In this document: in pieces, positions 5,373 through 12,958 of the stretch | Position numbering within the stretch: position 1 is the first letter of the stretch | Layout: each line of letters starts with the position of its first letter | Assembly: GCA_003511125.1 (NCBI GenBank) | Contig: DOJV01000052.1 | Coordinates: forward strand, 1-14,906 | Source of the DNA: Candidatus Uhrbacteria bacterium | Lineage (GTDB): Bacteria; Patescibacteriota; Patescibacteriia; UBA9934; GWF2-40-263 | Length of the DNA: 14,906 nucleotides | Direction of reading: 5' to 3' | Position numbers and translations under genes: made by a program | Notes under the pieces: generated by a model | Told to the model about the DNA's origin: nothing | Database searches by the model: none | What the model saw: only the letters and a program-made list of their open reading frames with translations

Positions 5373-6887
5373 ATGTCTGTAACATCTGTAGCCGTGCTCG
5401 GCCTTGAGGCCGAGCCCATCATTGCCGAGGCCGGCATTACCAATAGTGCCACAATCTTCTTTATCGTCGGTTTGCCCGACACGGCGGTTAAAGAATCAAA
5501 AGAACGTCTTCGGTTTGCCATAAAAAATTCGGGTTTCTTTTTTCCACGTCAACATTTGACTGTCAATCTTTCGCCGGCCGATATTAAAAAACAGGGAACC
5601 ATGCACGACGTGGCCATGGCCCTGGCCATTCTAATTGCTCAAAAAGAACTTTCCAAAGAAGCTGTCAAAGAAAGCGTTTTTATTGGTGAGTTAGGCATTC
5701 ATGGAGAAATTCGCGGCGTCACCGGAACTTTGGTGGCGGCAATTATGGCCAAAGAAAGAGGTTTTAAAAGAATTTTCGTACCAAAAGAAAACGCCAATGA
5801 AGCTTTGTTAATCGAAGGACTGGAAGTTTTTGCTGTGGATAATTTAAAAGACTTGGTAGATCATTTAAACAAGGAAATAAGCTTAACACCGGCCGTGTCC
5901 AACCTCGAACTTCTGCCGACCACTACTAACTCGATCGATTTCTCGGAAATCCGTGGTCAGGAACACGCCAAACGTGGTTTAGAGGTGGCGGCGAGCGGTG
6001 GTCACAACTTATTAATGTTTGGACCACCGGGTTCTGGTAAAACCTTAATGGCCAGGGCCTTGCCATCAATTCTACCAGCACCAACTCAAGAAGAAGCCCT
6101 GGAAGTCACCAAAATCTATTCAATCGCCGGAACACTTCGAGAAAACACCGGACTTTTCACCCAACGACCTTTTCGAAGCCCACACCACTCCTGCTCGGCC
6201 GCCGCCTTAATTGGCGGCGGCTCCTGGCCAAAACCGGGCGAGGTTAGTTTGGCTCATCGCGGGGTACTTTTTTTGGACGAGTTCCCGGAATTTAGCCGTC
6301 ATGTTTTGGAACACTTGCGACAACCAATGGAAGATGGTGTGGTTACCATTTCCCGAGCTTTGGCCAGTTTTCGCTTCCCGGCCAAATTTATGTTAGTGGC
6401 GGCCATGAATCCTTGCCCTTGCGGCTATGCCGGAGACCCAACAGGACGTTGCAATTGTCCCTTCTCAAGAATCTCTTCTTACAAAAAGAAAATATCCGGA
6501 CCTCTTATCGACCGAATTGACCTAACGGTTTCTGTGCCGCGGGTGGAAACAGAAAAACTCACCAATAACGTAATTAGCGAATCCTCAGAAGAAGTTCGAA
6601 AGCGAGTTCAAGCGGCCCGTGATCGCCAGCTGATTCGTTTCAAAAATCACAACATTGTTTCCAACTCGGAAATGTCTCCAAGAATTGTCACGGAATTTTG
6701 TGAACTCGACAAGGAAGGGAAGATGTTAATCCACACGGCCATGGAAAAATGGCGGCTCTCGGCTCGAGCCTATACTCGCACCTTAAAACTAGCTCGAACT
6801 ATCGCCGACTTAGATCAAAGTGAAAAAATAACACCCCGACACCTAGCCGAGGCCTTGTCTTACCGTTCGCAAGAAGAAATTTTTTAA
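5373..6887 (+). CDS. comM: ComM/YifB-family Mg-chelatase-like AAA+ ATPase
   Basis: ComM/YifB proteins are hexameric AAA+ motors; in naturally competent bacteria ComM promotes branch migration while transforming DNA is integrated. The 504-residue product has the N-terminal ChlI-like fold (about 1-170, VNLSPADIKKQGTMHDVAMAL), Walker A GPPGSGKT (217-224), Walker B LFLDE with D302, a cysteine cluster NPCPCGY...GRCNCP (C348, C350, C360, C362), and the C-terminal Mg_chelatase_C region ending in HLAEALSYRS. A longer frame from TTG at 5355 exists, but the ATG at 5373 is preferred: a strong GGGGGAG sits just upstream and MSVTSVAVLGLEA matches the family N-terminus. It lies 57 bp after lspA. A role in DNA uptake here is inferred from the family. 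Confidence 0.93.
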   Translation: MSVTSVAVLGLEAEPIIAEAGITNSATIFFIVGLPDTAVKESKERLRFAIKNSGFFFPRQHLTVNLSPADIKKQGTMHDVAMALAILIAQKELSKEAVKESVFIGELGIHGEIRGVTGTLVAAIMAKERGFKRIFVPKENANEALLIEGLEVFAVDNLKDLVDHLNKEISLTPAVSNLELLPTTTNSIDFSEIRGQEHAKRGLEVAASGGHNLLMFGPPGSGKTLMARALPSILPAPTQEEALEVTKIYSIAGTLRENTGLFTQRPFRSPHHSCSAAALIGGGSWPKPGEVSLAHRGVLFLDEFPEFSRHVLEHLRQPMEDGVVTISRALASFRFPAKFMLVAAMNPCPCGYAGDPTGRCNCPFSRISSYKKKISGPLIDRIDLTVSVPRVETEKLTNNVISESSEEVRKRVQAARDRQLIRFKNHNIVSNSEMSPRIVTEFCELDKEGKMLIHTAMEKWRLSARAYTRTLKLARTIADLDQSEKITPRHLAEALSYRSQEEIF

Positions 6888-6907
6888 ATTTTGGATCTAA
6901 AAAACAA

Positions 6908-6940
6908 AAAAAACTCGAGGCTACAAAACTCGAGTTTTTT
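6908..6940. terminator. Bidirectional intrinsic terminator between comM and the HIT gene
   Basis: AAAAAACTCGAG (6908-6919) pairs perfectly with CTCGAGTTTTTT (6929-6940) around a 9-nt loop. With a T run at its end on either strand, it can stop both comM transcripts (plus) and the convergent HIT/HAD transcripts (minus). It lies 20 bp after the comM stop and 13 bp after the HIT stop. Confidence 0.85.
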
Positions 6941-6953
6941 AATCAAAATAAAA

Positions 6954-7421
6954 TTATTTTGTGAACCACTCTCTAAGATCTTTAGCAAATTTAACTCGTT
7001 CTTCGGGATTAATTTTTTTACCCCTCCAAAGTTCTTTTTCAAAATCATCGCCAACAAATCTTGGAAAAACATGTAAATGAAAATGAAAAGCGTGTTGACC
7101 AGCAGTTGGTTCGTTGTTCTGAATCAAATTAACACCATCGGCTTTTCTGACTTCTTTTAAAGCTTTTGCTGTTTTTATTACAACCTCGATTATCCGTGCA
7201 GCAACATCTTCTGGAAGGTCGTAAATATTTTCGTAGTGACCGAACGGAACAATCAACGGATGCCCCTCGTTTCCTTTAACGGCCTTTGATCCGATAAAAC
7301 CAACAACAAAATTATCTTTATAAAAAATATCGTCTTGTTTAATCATTGTCTGTTCAGTCTCTTTTCCTCTTATTGCAAGACAAATCGGGCAAACGTAATC
7401 GTCGGGAGCGTGGTTATACAT
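6954..7421 (-). CDS. HIT-family nucleotide hydrolase/transferase
   Basis: The 155-residue product carries the histidine triad HFHLH (H113, H115, H117) within QHAFHFHLHVFPR, the signature of the HIT superfamily; H115 is the expected nucleophile. An N-terminal CPIC pair (C11, C14) together with H54 or a nearby His may bind zinc, as in many bacterial Hint/Fhit-type proteins. HIT proteins hydrolyse nucleoside phosphoramidates, adenylated intermediates or dinucleoside polyphosphates; the exact substrate cannot be inferred. It starts 1 nt after the stop of the upstream HAD gene, so the two form a tight bicistronic unit. The C-terminal tail (EERVKFAKDLREWFTK) is helical. Confidence 0.9.
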   Translation of the reverse strand: MYNHAPDDYVCPICLAIRGKETEQTMIKQDDIFYKDNFVVGFIGSKAVKGNEGHPLIVPFGHYENIYDLPEDVAARIIEVVIKTAKALKEVRKADGVNLIQNNEPTAGQHAFHFHLHVFPRFVGDDFEKELWRGKKINPEERVKFAKDLREWFTK

Positions 7422-7422
7422 A

Positions 7423-8016
7423 CTAAGATTGAGACAAAAAATCCTTGAGAGATTTTAAATCGACAAATAGATAGGACTCGATTCCGAGCAGTGAGACGTT
7501 TTGTACATTTTCCTTATCGTCATCAACAAAAAGAATTTGGTCTTTCAAAACTCCATCAACAGTTTGAAAAACCCGCCCCCAAAATTCCGGGGTTTTCTTC
7601 TTACAACCAAAATTAGCTGAACAAAACACTTTCTCGACCACCTTACCGCCACCAAGAATCTCTTCCAAAAAATCCCCACGGTATCTTTCTTGATCGGTCG
7701 CCACAAAACAACGAGTTCCGAATTTTTGTAATCCAGAAATATAATCAGCAACCTCTGGATCGATCTCAGTGCCTCGGCTTAACCAATAATCGATCAGTTC
7801 GTCCACTGTTCCTCGCCAGTCCCAATCTACAATGACTTTTAAAAGTTCTTCTTTTAAATCCGCTTGCCCTAAAGAACATTGCTTAAAAACTCCGGTAAAA
7901 AAAGGCAAAGTCTTTGCTTTGCTAATTCCGTGTTCCCGCTCCAAAAGTTCGCTAAAAAGATATTTGTCTTTAATTAACACACCGTCAGCATCAAAAAAGA
8001 GAGCTTTATATTTCAT
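7423..8016 (-). CDS. HAD-superfamily hydrolase
   Basis: The 197-residue product has HAD motif I FFDADGVL (nucleophile D9, acid/base D11), motif II VATDQ (T107), a lysine-rich motif III (K139-K141, before TPEFW) and motif IV FVDDDKEN (D165, D166). A helical cap probably occupies about 15-90, as in subfamily I phosphatases of the phosphoglycolate-phosphatase/haloacid-dehalogenase type. Likely chemistry is phosphate-ester hydrolysis with Mg2+; the substrate is unknown. It is the first gene of a pair with the HIT gene (1 nt gap), which hints at a shared role in nucleotide or metabolite clean-up. No clear promoter or Shine-Dalgarno was found in the 49-bp gap upstream. Confidence 0.88.
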   Translation of the reverse strand: MKYKALFFDADGVLIKDKYLFSELLEREHGISKAKTLPFFTGVFKQCSLGQADLKEELLKVIVDWDWRGTVDELIDYWLSRGTEIDPEVADYISGLQKFGTRCFVATDQERYRGDFLEEILGGGKVVEKVFCSANFGCKKKTPEFWGRVFQTVDGVLKDQILFVDDDKENVQNVSLLGIESYLFVDLKSLKDFLSQS

Positions 8017-8065
8017 AAAATTACGTTCCGAAATAACAATTAATTTTTCGAGTTTTTATTTACTT

Positions 8066-8446
8066 TTACTTTTTAAAAACAAAATACAAAATAACCAAAA
8101 AAATTAACCAACAAATACCCACTACATCCATAATCTTCATCCACTTTTGAAACTCGCCCCAATCACTCCAGCCTCCTAATTTCCAAGACAAACGTCGGCC
8201 AAACAAGGTGGTTATTACCAAAATTGGAATACCAACAATCGGAATGAGCGAGAGAGCAAAAAAAAGGTAAAGTCGGGCGCCTAAAGCCCAACCTTGAGTA
8301 AAAAACAAAGCACCGAGCGAAGGAGTTCTTAAATATTTAGCGCGAGTTTTTTCTTCAGGTTCAAGAATCAAAGTAAAACCACAACCGCGGCATTTTTCAT
8401 TCCATTCTTCGACTTTAGCTTGGCAAAGTCGACAAGTTTTTTCCAT
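8066..8446 (-). CDS. Small zinc-ribbon membrane protein of unknown function
   Basis: Starting at the ATG at 8446, the product has 126 residues. The N-terminus has two CxxC pairs (CRLC at 5-8 and CRGC at 19-22), a compact zinc ribbon. Hydrophobic segments follow, at about 55-85 (Leu/Ile/Pro-rich) and at the C-terminus (about 103-124). A frame extending to 8464 (adding MLYCLG) exists, but it would begin upstream of a TGCTATACT promoter element at 8455-8463, so the shorter form is preferred. The predicted transcript then has almost no leader. The family is not recognised; small zinc-ribbon membrane proteins of this kind are common in CPR genomes. Confidence 0.72.
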   Translation of the reverse strand: MEKTCRLCQAKVEEWNEKCRGCGFTLILEPEEKTRAKYLRTPSLGALFFTQGWALGARLYLFFALSLIPIVGIPILVITTLFGRRLSWKLGGWSDWGEFQKWMKIMDVVGICWLIFLVILYFVFKK

Positions 8447-8454
8447 ACCTAAAC

Positions 8455-8463
8455 AGTATAGCA
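8455..8463 (-). promoter_or_regulatory. Extended -10 promoter for the zinc-ribbon gene
   Basis: Read on the minus strand, 8463 to 8455 is TGCTATACT, an extended -10 element (TGn-TATACT). No good -35 lies 17 bp upstream, as is normal for this promoter type. The start would be near 8448, only 2-3 nt before the ATG at 8446, so the mRNA would be nearly leaderless. The element abuts the terminator of the upstream M23 gene. Confidence 0.5.
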
Positions 8464-8495
8464 AAACCCCCGCTTCTTTTCGAGGCAGGGGTTTT
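8463..8495 (-). terminator. Terminator after the LysM-M23 gene
   Basis: AAAACCCC (8463-8470) pairs with GGGGTTTT (8488-8495), with GC/GC (8472-8473/8485-8486) continuing after one mismatch. On the minus strand the helix ends in TTTT, 7 bp downstream of the M23 stop codon. On the plus strand a longer T tract follows (to 8502), so it could also stop transcripts coming from the left. Confidence 0.7.
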
Positions 8496-8501
8496 ATTTT
8501 T

Positions 8502-9893
8502 TTATTTACAACGAATAAAGTTCAAAGGATTAAGTCGGGAACCGCTTTGAATAATTTCAAAGTGTAAGTGAGTCCCGGTAGAACGACCGGTAGTTCCCAT
8601 TTTACCGAGAGCTTCTCCGGCCCCAACGACATCACCAACCGAGACAAAGAATTTTGATAAATGACCATATCTGGTGATATACCCGCCGCCGTGATCAACA
8701 TCGACACAGTTACCATAACCATCAAACCAACTGGCCCGAACAACCGTACCGGCTCGAGTGGTATAAATATTATTAATATAATCACCGTCGATATCCAGAC
8801 CAAAGTGACTCCAACCATTATAATATTGAGTAATAGTGCACAAATCGGTTGGCCAAATCCAAGAACCGGTGGCCGCGGCCGGAGCTGTCGCCCCGCGAGT
8901 TCCGGTAAAAATACTGGAAGCTGGAGCGGTATAACTTACCGGAGCGCTGGTTGGTGGGGTGGCATCTGGCAACATTAAAGACTGACTAATTTGCAAAGCC
9001 CCGCCAGAAGAAAGGGAATTGAAAGCCATGATTTTATCAGTGGTTGTATTATATTTTTTAGCAATACTAGAAAGAGTGTCACCGTTTTTAACCGAATAAA
9101 GAACCCCATCGGTTGGCGGAACAACTAAGGTCTGGCCTGGGCGAATAGTACTGCGATAAGTTAAACTATTAGCCCACAAAATTGTATTTAAGTTCAGTCC
9201 GTATTTTTCGGCAATCGCTCCTAAAACATCACCTTCTTTAACGGTATAATTAATTGTCGTGCCACGAGCAGCTACACTTTCTCCAGATTCACTAATAGTT
9301 GGGGTGGCAATAGCTCCGCTTTCAGATACAATGGCTAACTGACCTTCGTATAATAAATCAATCTCGGTATCCTTAGCCGAAATGGAATAAATATCAGAAT
9401 AAATCACCGGGGCCAAAGAATCCATTCTGGCCGAAGAAACCTCGTCAACCAAAACCGATGTGTCGTTATTAACAATTCCGAAAAGCAAACTTTGGGAACC
9501 AAAGGTTTCGGCCCGAACCTCACCGGCTTGGATATTAATTACACTAGTGACCGCGGCCACGGTTACAATAGCGGCATGAAAAACGTAACGATTGGTAAAA
9601 ATGAAGAGGAAGCGATTTTTTGCCGGGTTATATAATCTGGCAAAATGTCGACGCAGAAAAAAAGACAAACGATAAATTGGCAAACCTAACCATTTAAACA
9701 AAAAACGGACAAGGTTTAAAAACGGTCTGGTAAAAAACCAGCCAACCTGCCGCGTTGATTGCTTAAGACGCACAAAACCCCGAAGCACTGACAATAAAAA
9801 CCTGATGAGTAATTGTTTGATGGAAAATTTTATAGAAACCTCACTAATAATTTTATTGAAATGTAAGTTTTTTAATACTTTCAAAAAAAACAC
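8502..9893 (-). CDS. LysM-domain M23-family peptidoglycan endopeptidase, membrane-anchored
   Basis: M23 (LytM/NlpD-like) enzymes are zinc endopeptidases that cut peptidoglycan cross-links. The 463-residue product has an unusual N-terminal region of about 100 residues rich in Arg/Lys and aromatics, a hydrophobic membrane segment (about 103-121), an extracytoplasmic linker, LysM domain 1 (about 214-260, NYTVKEGDVLGAIAEKYG), LysM domain 2 (about 264-310, LYSVKNGDTLSSIAKKYN), an Ala/Pro/Thr linker, and the M23 domain (about 345-460). The zinc and catalytic residues are visible: H363 and D367 (HFGLDID), H411 (GHLS), and H442/H444 (HLHFE). It is therefore probably active rather than a degenerate activator. 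The start is GTG at 9893; there is no ATG before residue 157, so the exact N-terminus is uncertain. A promoter lies at 9962-9990. Confidence 0.93.
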   Translation of the reverse strand: MFFLKVLKNLHFNKIISEVSIKFSIKQLLIRFLLSVLRGFVRLKQSTRQVGWFFTRPFLNLVRFLFKWLGLPIYRLSFFLRRHFARLYNPAKNRFLFIFTNRYVFHAAIVTVAAVTSVINIQAGEVRAETFGSQSLLFGIVNNDTSVLVDEVSSARMDSLAPVIYSDIYSISAKDTEIDLLYEGQLAIVSESGAIATPTISESGESVAARGTTINYTVKEGDVLGAIAEKYGLNLNTILWANSLTYRSTIRPGQTLVVPPTDGVLYSVKNGDTLSSIAKKYNTTTDKIMAFNSLSSGGALQISQSLMLPDATPPTSAPVSYTAPASSIFTGTRGATAPAAATGSWIWPTDLCTITQYYNGWSHFGLDIDGDYINNIYTTRAGTVVRASWFDGYGNCVDVDHGGGYITRYGHLSKFFVSVGDVVGAGEALGKMGTTGRSTGTHLHFEIIQSGSRLNPLNFIRCK

Positions 9894-9961
9894 TTAACCA
9901 AACAATAAAAATTCTTAATAAAACCCTAAACCCAAATCTTTTTTAGCTTTCGACAAAAAAG

Positions 9962-9990
9962 AGTATACCATTTTAAAAGAGCTTGGTCAA
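9962..9990 (-). promoter_or_regulatory. Promoter for the LysM-M23 gene
   Basis: On the minus strand TTGACC (9990-9985) and TATACT (9967-9962) are separated by 17 bp, close to the sigma70 consensus. The start is expected near 9955, giving a leader of about 60 nt before the GTG at 9893. This separates M23 transcription from rnhB, whose stop lies 36 bp upstream of the -35. Confidence 0.72.
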
Positions 9991-10025
9991 TTATTAAACA
10001 CTTTTCTTGGCTAATATAACAACAA

Positions 10026-10655
10026 TTATTCTTTGTTCAAAAAATCAAAAATATTTGGTCGAAAAGGTTTCCAGCCGGTTCTGTGAATTGGGCATGGCCC
10101 CTTTTCTTTTATCGCCGCTAAATGTTTTTTAGTGGCATAACCTTTATGCACTTCAAAACCATAATCAGAATATTCTTTAGCCAGCTCGTTCATTAAATTA
10201 TCACGATACACCTTGGCAACAATCGAAGCTGCGGCAATCGACTTCACAGTACGGTCGCCGCGAATAATACCTTTTTGGGGCAAATCCAAACCAGGAATTT
10301 GCCAAGCGTCAATCAAAACAAAATCAATTTCTTTAATTTTTTCCAAAGCCCGACGCATAGCTAGTAAAGTGGCTGCTCGAAGTCCTAAAGAAGCAATTTC
10401 CAAGATACTCGCTTCGCCAACAGCAAAACCCCTGGAACGTTCTTTGATTTCTTCGGACAATCTTTCTCTGGCCAAAGCGGTCAACAGCTTACTGTCGCGC
10501 AAACCGGCAAAACGAAAGGTTGGTGGCAAAACCACAGCTCCGGCCACAACCGGCCCAGCCAAAGCCCCACAGCCCACTTCATCAACCCCAACTACAGCTT
10601 TGTATCCCAAAGCTGCTAATTCTCTTTCAAATTGAAAAGTTGGTAACTGTGACAT
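10026..10655 (-). CDS. rnhB: Ribonuclease HII
   Basis: RNase HII cleaves the RNA strand of RNA-DNA hybrids and initiates removal of single ribonucleotides misincorporated into DNA. The 209-residue product has every family motif: GVDEVGCGALAGP (D25, E26), LRDSK (53-56), LIDA with D116, RGDRTVKSIAAASIVAKVYRD (D134) and YGFEVHKGYATKKH. D25/E26/D116/D134 correspond to the DEDD active site of E. coli RNase HII (D10, E11, D108, D126), with identical spacing between the last two. Length is normal. The ATG at 10655 gives a family-like N-terminus; no Shine-Dalgarno is seen. The gene diverges from hppA, and a clear minus-strand promoter was not found in the gap. Confidence 0.96.
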   Translation of the reverse strand: MSQLPTFQFERELAALGYKAVVGVDEVGCGALAGPVVAGAVVLPPTFRFAGLRDSKLLTALARERLSEEIKERSRGFAVGEASILEIASLGLRAATLLAMRRALEKIKEIDFVLIDAWQIPGLDLPQKGIIRGDRTVKSIAAASIVAKVYRDNLMNELAKEYSDYGFEVHKGYATKKHLAAIKEKGPCPIHRTGWKPFRPNIFDFLNKE

Positions 10656-10683
10656 AAAATAAAGGAGTTTTTCAACAAAATAA

Positions 10684-10713
10684 TTGACAAAACACCCCTT
10701 TCAACACTATCAT
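10684..10713 (+). promoter_or_regulatory. Promoter of hppA
   Basis: A perfect TTGACA -35 (10684-10689) is followed after 18 bp by TATCAT (10708-10713), one base from the -10 consensus. The start is expected near 10720, giving a long leader of about 130 nt before the hppA ATG at 10851. That leader contains a large hairpin (10755-10831). Confidence 0.65.
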
Positions 10714-10754
10714 AACAACGCTAATTGCGAAAATAATTTTTTAGCTTGTAGTTA

Positions 10755-10831
10755 GTAGAAGGTAGTTTGTAGGATCGAGTGGCGGTTTTAAACAACCACT
10801 CCAACCCTACAAGCCACAGGCTACTTCCTAC
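10755..10831 (+). promoter_or_regulatory. Long hairpin in the hppA leader
   Basis: Nested complementary arms are visible: GTAGAAGGTAG (10755-10765) with CTACTTCCTAC (10821-10831, one mismatch and one wobble), TGTAGG (10768-10773) with CCTACA (10806-10811), and GAGTGG (10777-10782) with CCACTC (10796-10801) around a 13-nt loop. The right side ends 19 nt before the ATG. Both arms consist of short GTAG-like and CTAC-like repeats, so the helix may have grown from a simple repeat. No T tract follows, so it is not a terminator; it may affect translation or mRNA stability. Confidence 0.5.
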
Positions 10832-10850
10832 CAGCCACCAACCACTAAAT

Positions 10851-12860
10851 ATGTCCAACATAATTTCACTCCTTTCGATCGGAGCCGGACTTGTGGCTTT
10901 GATCTATGGCGCTATTCTAATCCAATGGATTTTGCGCCTGCCGAGCGGTGACGAAAAAATGAAAGAAATTGCCTCGGCCATCCAAGCCGGAGCCAAGGCT
11001 TACATGACTCGTCAATATAAAACCATCGCCATAATCGGAGCCATTGTCTTTTTGATTCTTGGTTTTGTTTTAGATTGGTGGATGGCCGCCGGTTTTGCTG
11101 TCGGCGCCATTCTGTCCGGCCTAGCTGGTTTTACTGGAATGTTTATTTCCGTCCGTTCCAATGTCCGCACCACCGAAGCGGCTAAAACCGGTTTAAAAGA
11201 AGCCTTGAACGTGGCAGTTCGTGGCGGATCAATTACCGGACTTTTTGTGGTCGGTCTTGGACTGATTGCTGTCGCCGGTTTTTATCTAGTCTCTGGTCAC
11301 AATGTCGAGGCCTTAATTGGTCTTGGTTTTGGTGGCTCGCTTATTTCAGTTTTTGCTCGACTTGGTGGTGGTATTTTTACCAAGGCCGCCGATGTTGGTG
11401 CTGACTTAGTAGGAAAAGTCGAGGCCGGAATTCCTGAAGACGACCCGCGCAACCCAGCGGTTATCGCCGACAACGTTGGTGACAACGTTGGTGACTGTGC
11501 CGGTATGGCCGCCGACTTGTTCGAAACTTATGCTGTTACCATGGTGGCCGCCATGTTCCTTGGAGCCACCTCTATGATGGCTTTTAAAGGCGGAGAAGTC
11601 TTTACGGTTTATCCGCTGGCCTTAGGAGCTTGGGCGATTGTTGCCTCGGTTCTAGGAACTCTTTTTATCAAACTTGGAAAAAAACAAAATATCATGGGTG
11701 CCCTTTACAAAGGTTTGGCGGCCAGCGGTATTATTGCTTTAATCGGTTTCTGGTTTGTTACCAAATACATGTTGGGTTCGGTTATCGATGGCCCAAGTTC
11801 AATCTTTGTTTTCTTGTCCGCGGTTGTTGGTTTGGTGGTTACAGGACTTTTAATCATCATTACCGAATATTACACTTCAACCGATTACAGCCCGGTTAAA
11901 AAACTCGCCGAAGCCTCACAAACCGGACACGGAACAAACATCATTGCCGGTTTGGCCCTCTCGATGAAATCAACCGCTTTGCCGGTTCTAGTCATTGTCT
12001 TCGGAGTTCTCGCCGCTTATGCTTCAGCTGGACTTTATGGCATTGCCATCGCCGCGGTTTCAATGTTGTCTTTGACTGGTATCATCGTGGCCATAGATGC
12101 TTATGGTCCAATCACCGACAACGCTGGCGGTATTGCCGAAATGGCCGGTCTTCCGGAATCTGTCCGTAACATTACCGATCCGCTAGACGCTGTTGGCAAC
12201 ACCACCAAAGCTGTTACCAAAGCCTACGCCATCGGCTCGGCCGGTCTTGCCACCCTAGTGCTCTTCGGAGACTATGTCCACGCTCTCAAAGTTGGTGGTG
12301 CCGAAGCAGTTTTCGACCTGGCCGATCCTAAAGTTATTATTGGTCTTTTCCTTGGAGGTTTAATTACCTATCTTTTCGGAGCCCGAGCCATGGAAGCTGT
12401 TGGTCGTGCCGCTGGCGCTGTGGTTGAGGAGGTTCGCCGTCAGTTTAAAGAAAAGAAAATCATGGAAGGTATCGACAAACCAGATTACGGTCGAGCGGTT
12501 GATATTGTTACCAAAGCCGCCATTAAAGAAATGATCGTACCAGCCTTGTTAGCTGTTCTTTCACCGATCGCTGTTGGTTTTATTCTCGGGCCAATAGCTC
12601 TTGGAGGCCTACTCATTGGTTCCATTATTACTGGCTTGTTCGTGGCTATTTCCATGACTACCGGCGGTGGTGCTTGGGACAACGCCAAGAAGTATATCGA
12701 GTCTGGTAATTTTGGTGGCAAAGGTAGCTCGGCCCACCAAGCCGCGGTTACTGGTGACACGGTTGGCGACCCCTACAAAGACACCGCCGGCCCAGCCATC
12801 AACCCAATGATTAAGATTTTGAATATTGTGGCTTTGTTGATTGTCTCGTTAATTATCTAG
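10851..12860 (+). CDS. hppA: Membrane-bound proton-pumping pyrophosphatase (H+-PPase), K+-independent type
   Basis: HppA hydrolyses pyrophosphate at the membrane and exports ions, conserving energy from biosynthetic waste PPi. The 669-residue product has the many hydrophobic segments expected of the family (about 16) and its signatures: the substrate-binding run [13 protein letters not shown] followed by [22 protein letters not shown], the [16 protein letters not shown] segment, and the C-terminal [13 protein letters not shown] and [15 protein letters not shown](I)NP elements. K453 in GNTTKA marks the K+-independent class; K+-dependent enzymes have Ala there. Known Na+-pumping members are K+-dependent, so H+ transport is predicted. 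An in-frame GTG at 10779 lies inside the leader hairpin and adds a non-homologous stretch, so the ATG at 10851 ([13 protein letters not shown]) is chosen. No Shine-Dalgarno is seen. Confidence 0.96.
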   Translation: MSNIISLLSIGAGLVALIYGAILIQWILRLPSGDEKMKEIASAIQAGAKAYMTRQYKTIAIIGAIVFLILGFVLDWWMAAGFAVGAILSGLAGFTGMFISVRSNVRTTEAAKTGLKEALNVAVRGGSITGLFVVGLGLIAVAGFYLVSGHNVEALIGLGFGGSLISVFARLGGGIFTKAADVGADLVGKVEAGIPEDDPRNPAVIADNVGDNVGDCAGMAADLFETYAVTMVAAMFLGATSMMAFKGGEVFTVYPLALGAWAIVASVLGTLFIKLGKKQNIMGALYKGLAASGIIALIGFWFVTKYMLGSVIDGPSSIFVFLSAVVGLVVTGLLIIITEYYTSTDYSPVKKLAEASQTGHGTNIIAGLALSMKSTALPVLVIVFGVLAAYASAGLYGIAIAAVSMLSLTGIIVAIDAYGPITDNAGGIAEMAGLPESVRNITDPLDAVGNTTKAVTKAYAIGSAGLATLVLFGDYVHALKVGGAEAVFDLADPKVIIGLFLGGLITYLFGARAMEAVGRAAGAVVEEVRRQFKEKKIMEGIDKPDYGRAVDIVTKAAIKEMIVPALLAVLSPIAVGFILGPIALGGLLIGSIITGLFVAISMTTGGGAWDNAKKYIESGNFGGKGSSAHQAAVTGDTVGDPYKDTAGPAINPMIKILNIVALLIVSLII

Positions 12861-12901
12861 GTATTGGGCAAAAGAGTAAAAATGTAAAAGTGTAAACTTT
12901 G

Positions 12902-12935
12902 AAAGACCGCCAAGCTTGTAGCTTTGGCGGTCTTT
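12902..12935 (+). terminator. Strong intrinsic terminator of hppA
   Basis: AAAGACCGCCAA (12902-12913) pairs perfectly with TTGGCGGTCTTT (12924-12935), with TT continuing the T run. It lies 41 bp after the hppA stop. A frame that starts upstream of it (12899) and runs into the next gene is therefore not the real start of that gene. Confidence 0.88.
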
Positions 12936-12958
12936 TTGTGTTAAAATTTTTATATCCT

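Noticed and set aside
8661..8978. Plus-strand 105-codon frame opposite the M23 gene
   Set aside because: It is antisense to a well-supported LysM/M23 coding region, with low-complexity Ile/Thr/Gly content and no family signal.
10779..10850. N-terminal extension of HppA from GTG at 10779
   Set aside because: The extra 24 residues are not like the family N-terminus and are encoded by the leader hairpin; the ATG at 10851 gives the normal start.
12899..12958. Twenty-codon extension of the cyclotransferase-like protein
   Set aside because: It is encoded by the hppA terminator stem and T run; the fold's first strand begins at the ATG at 12959.
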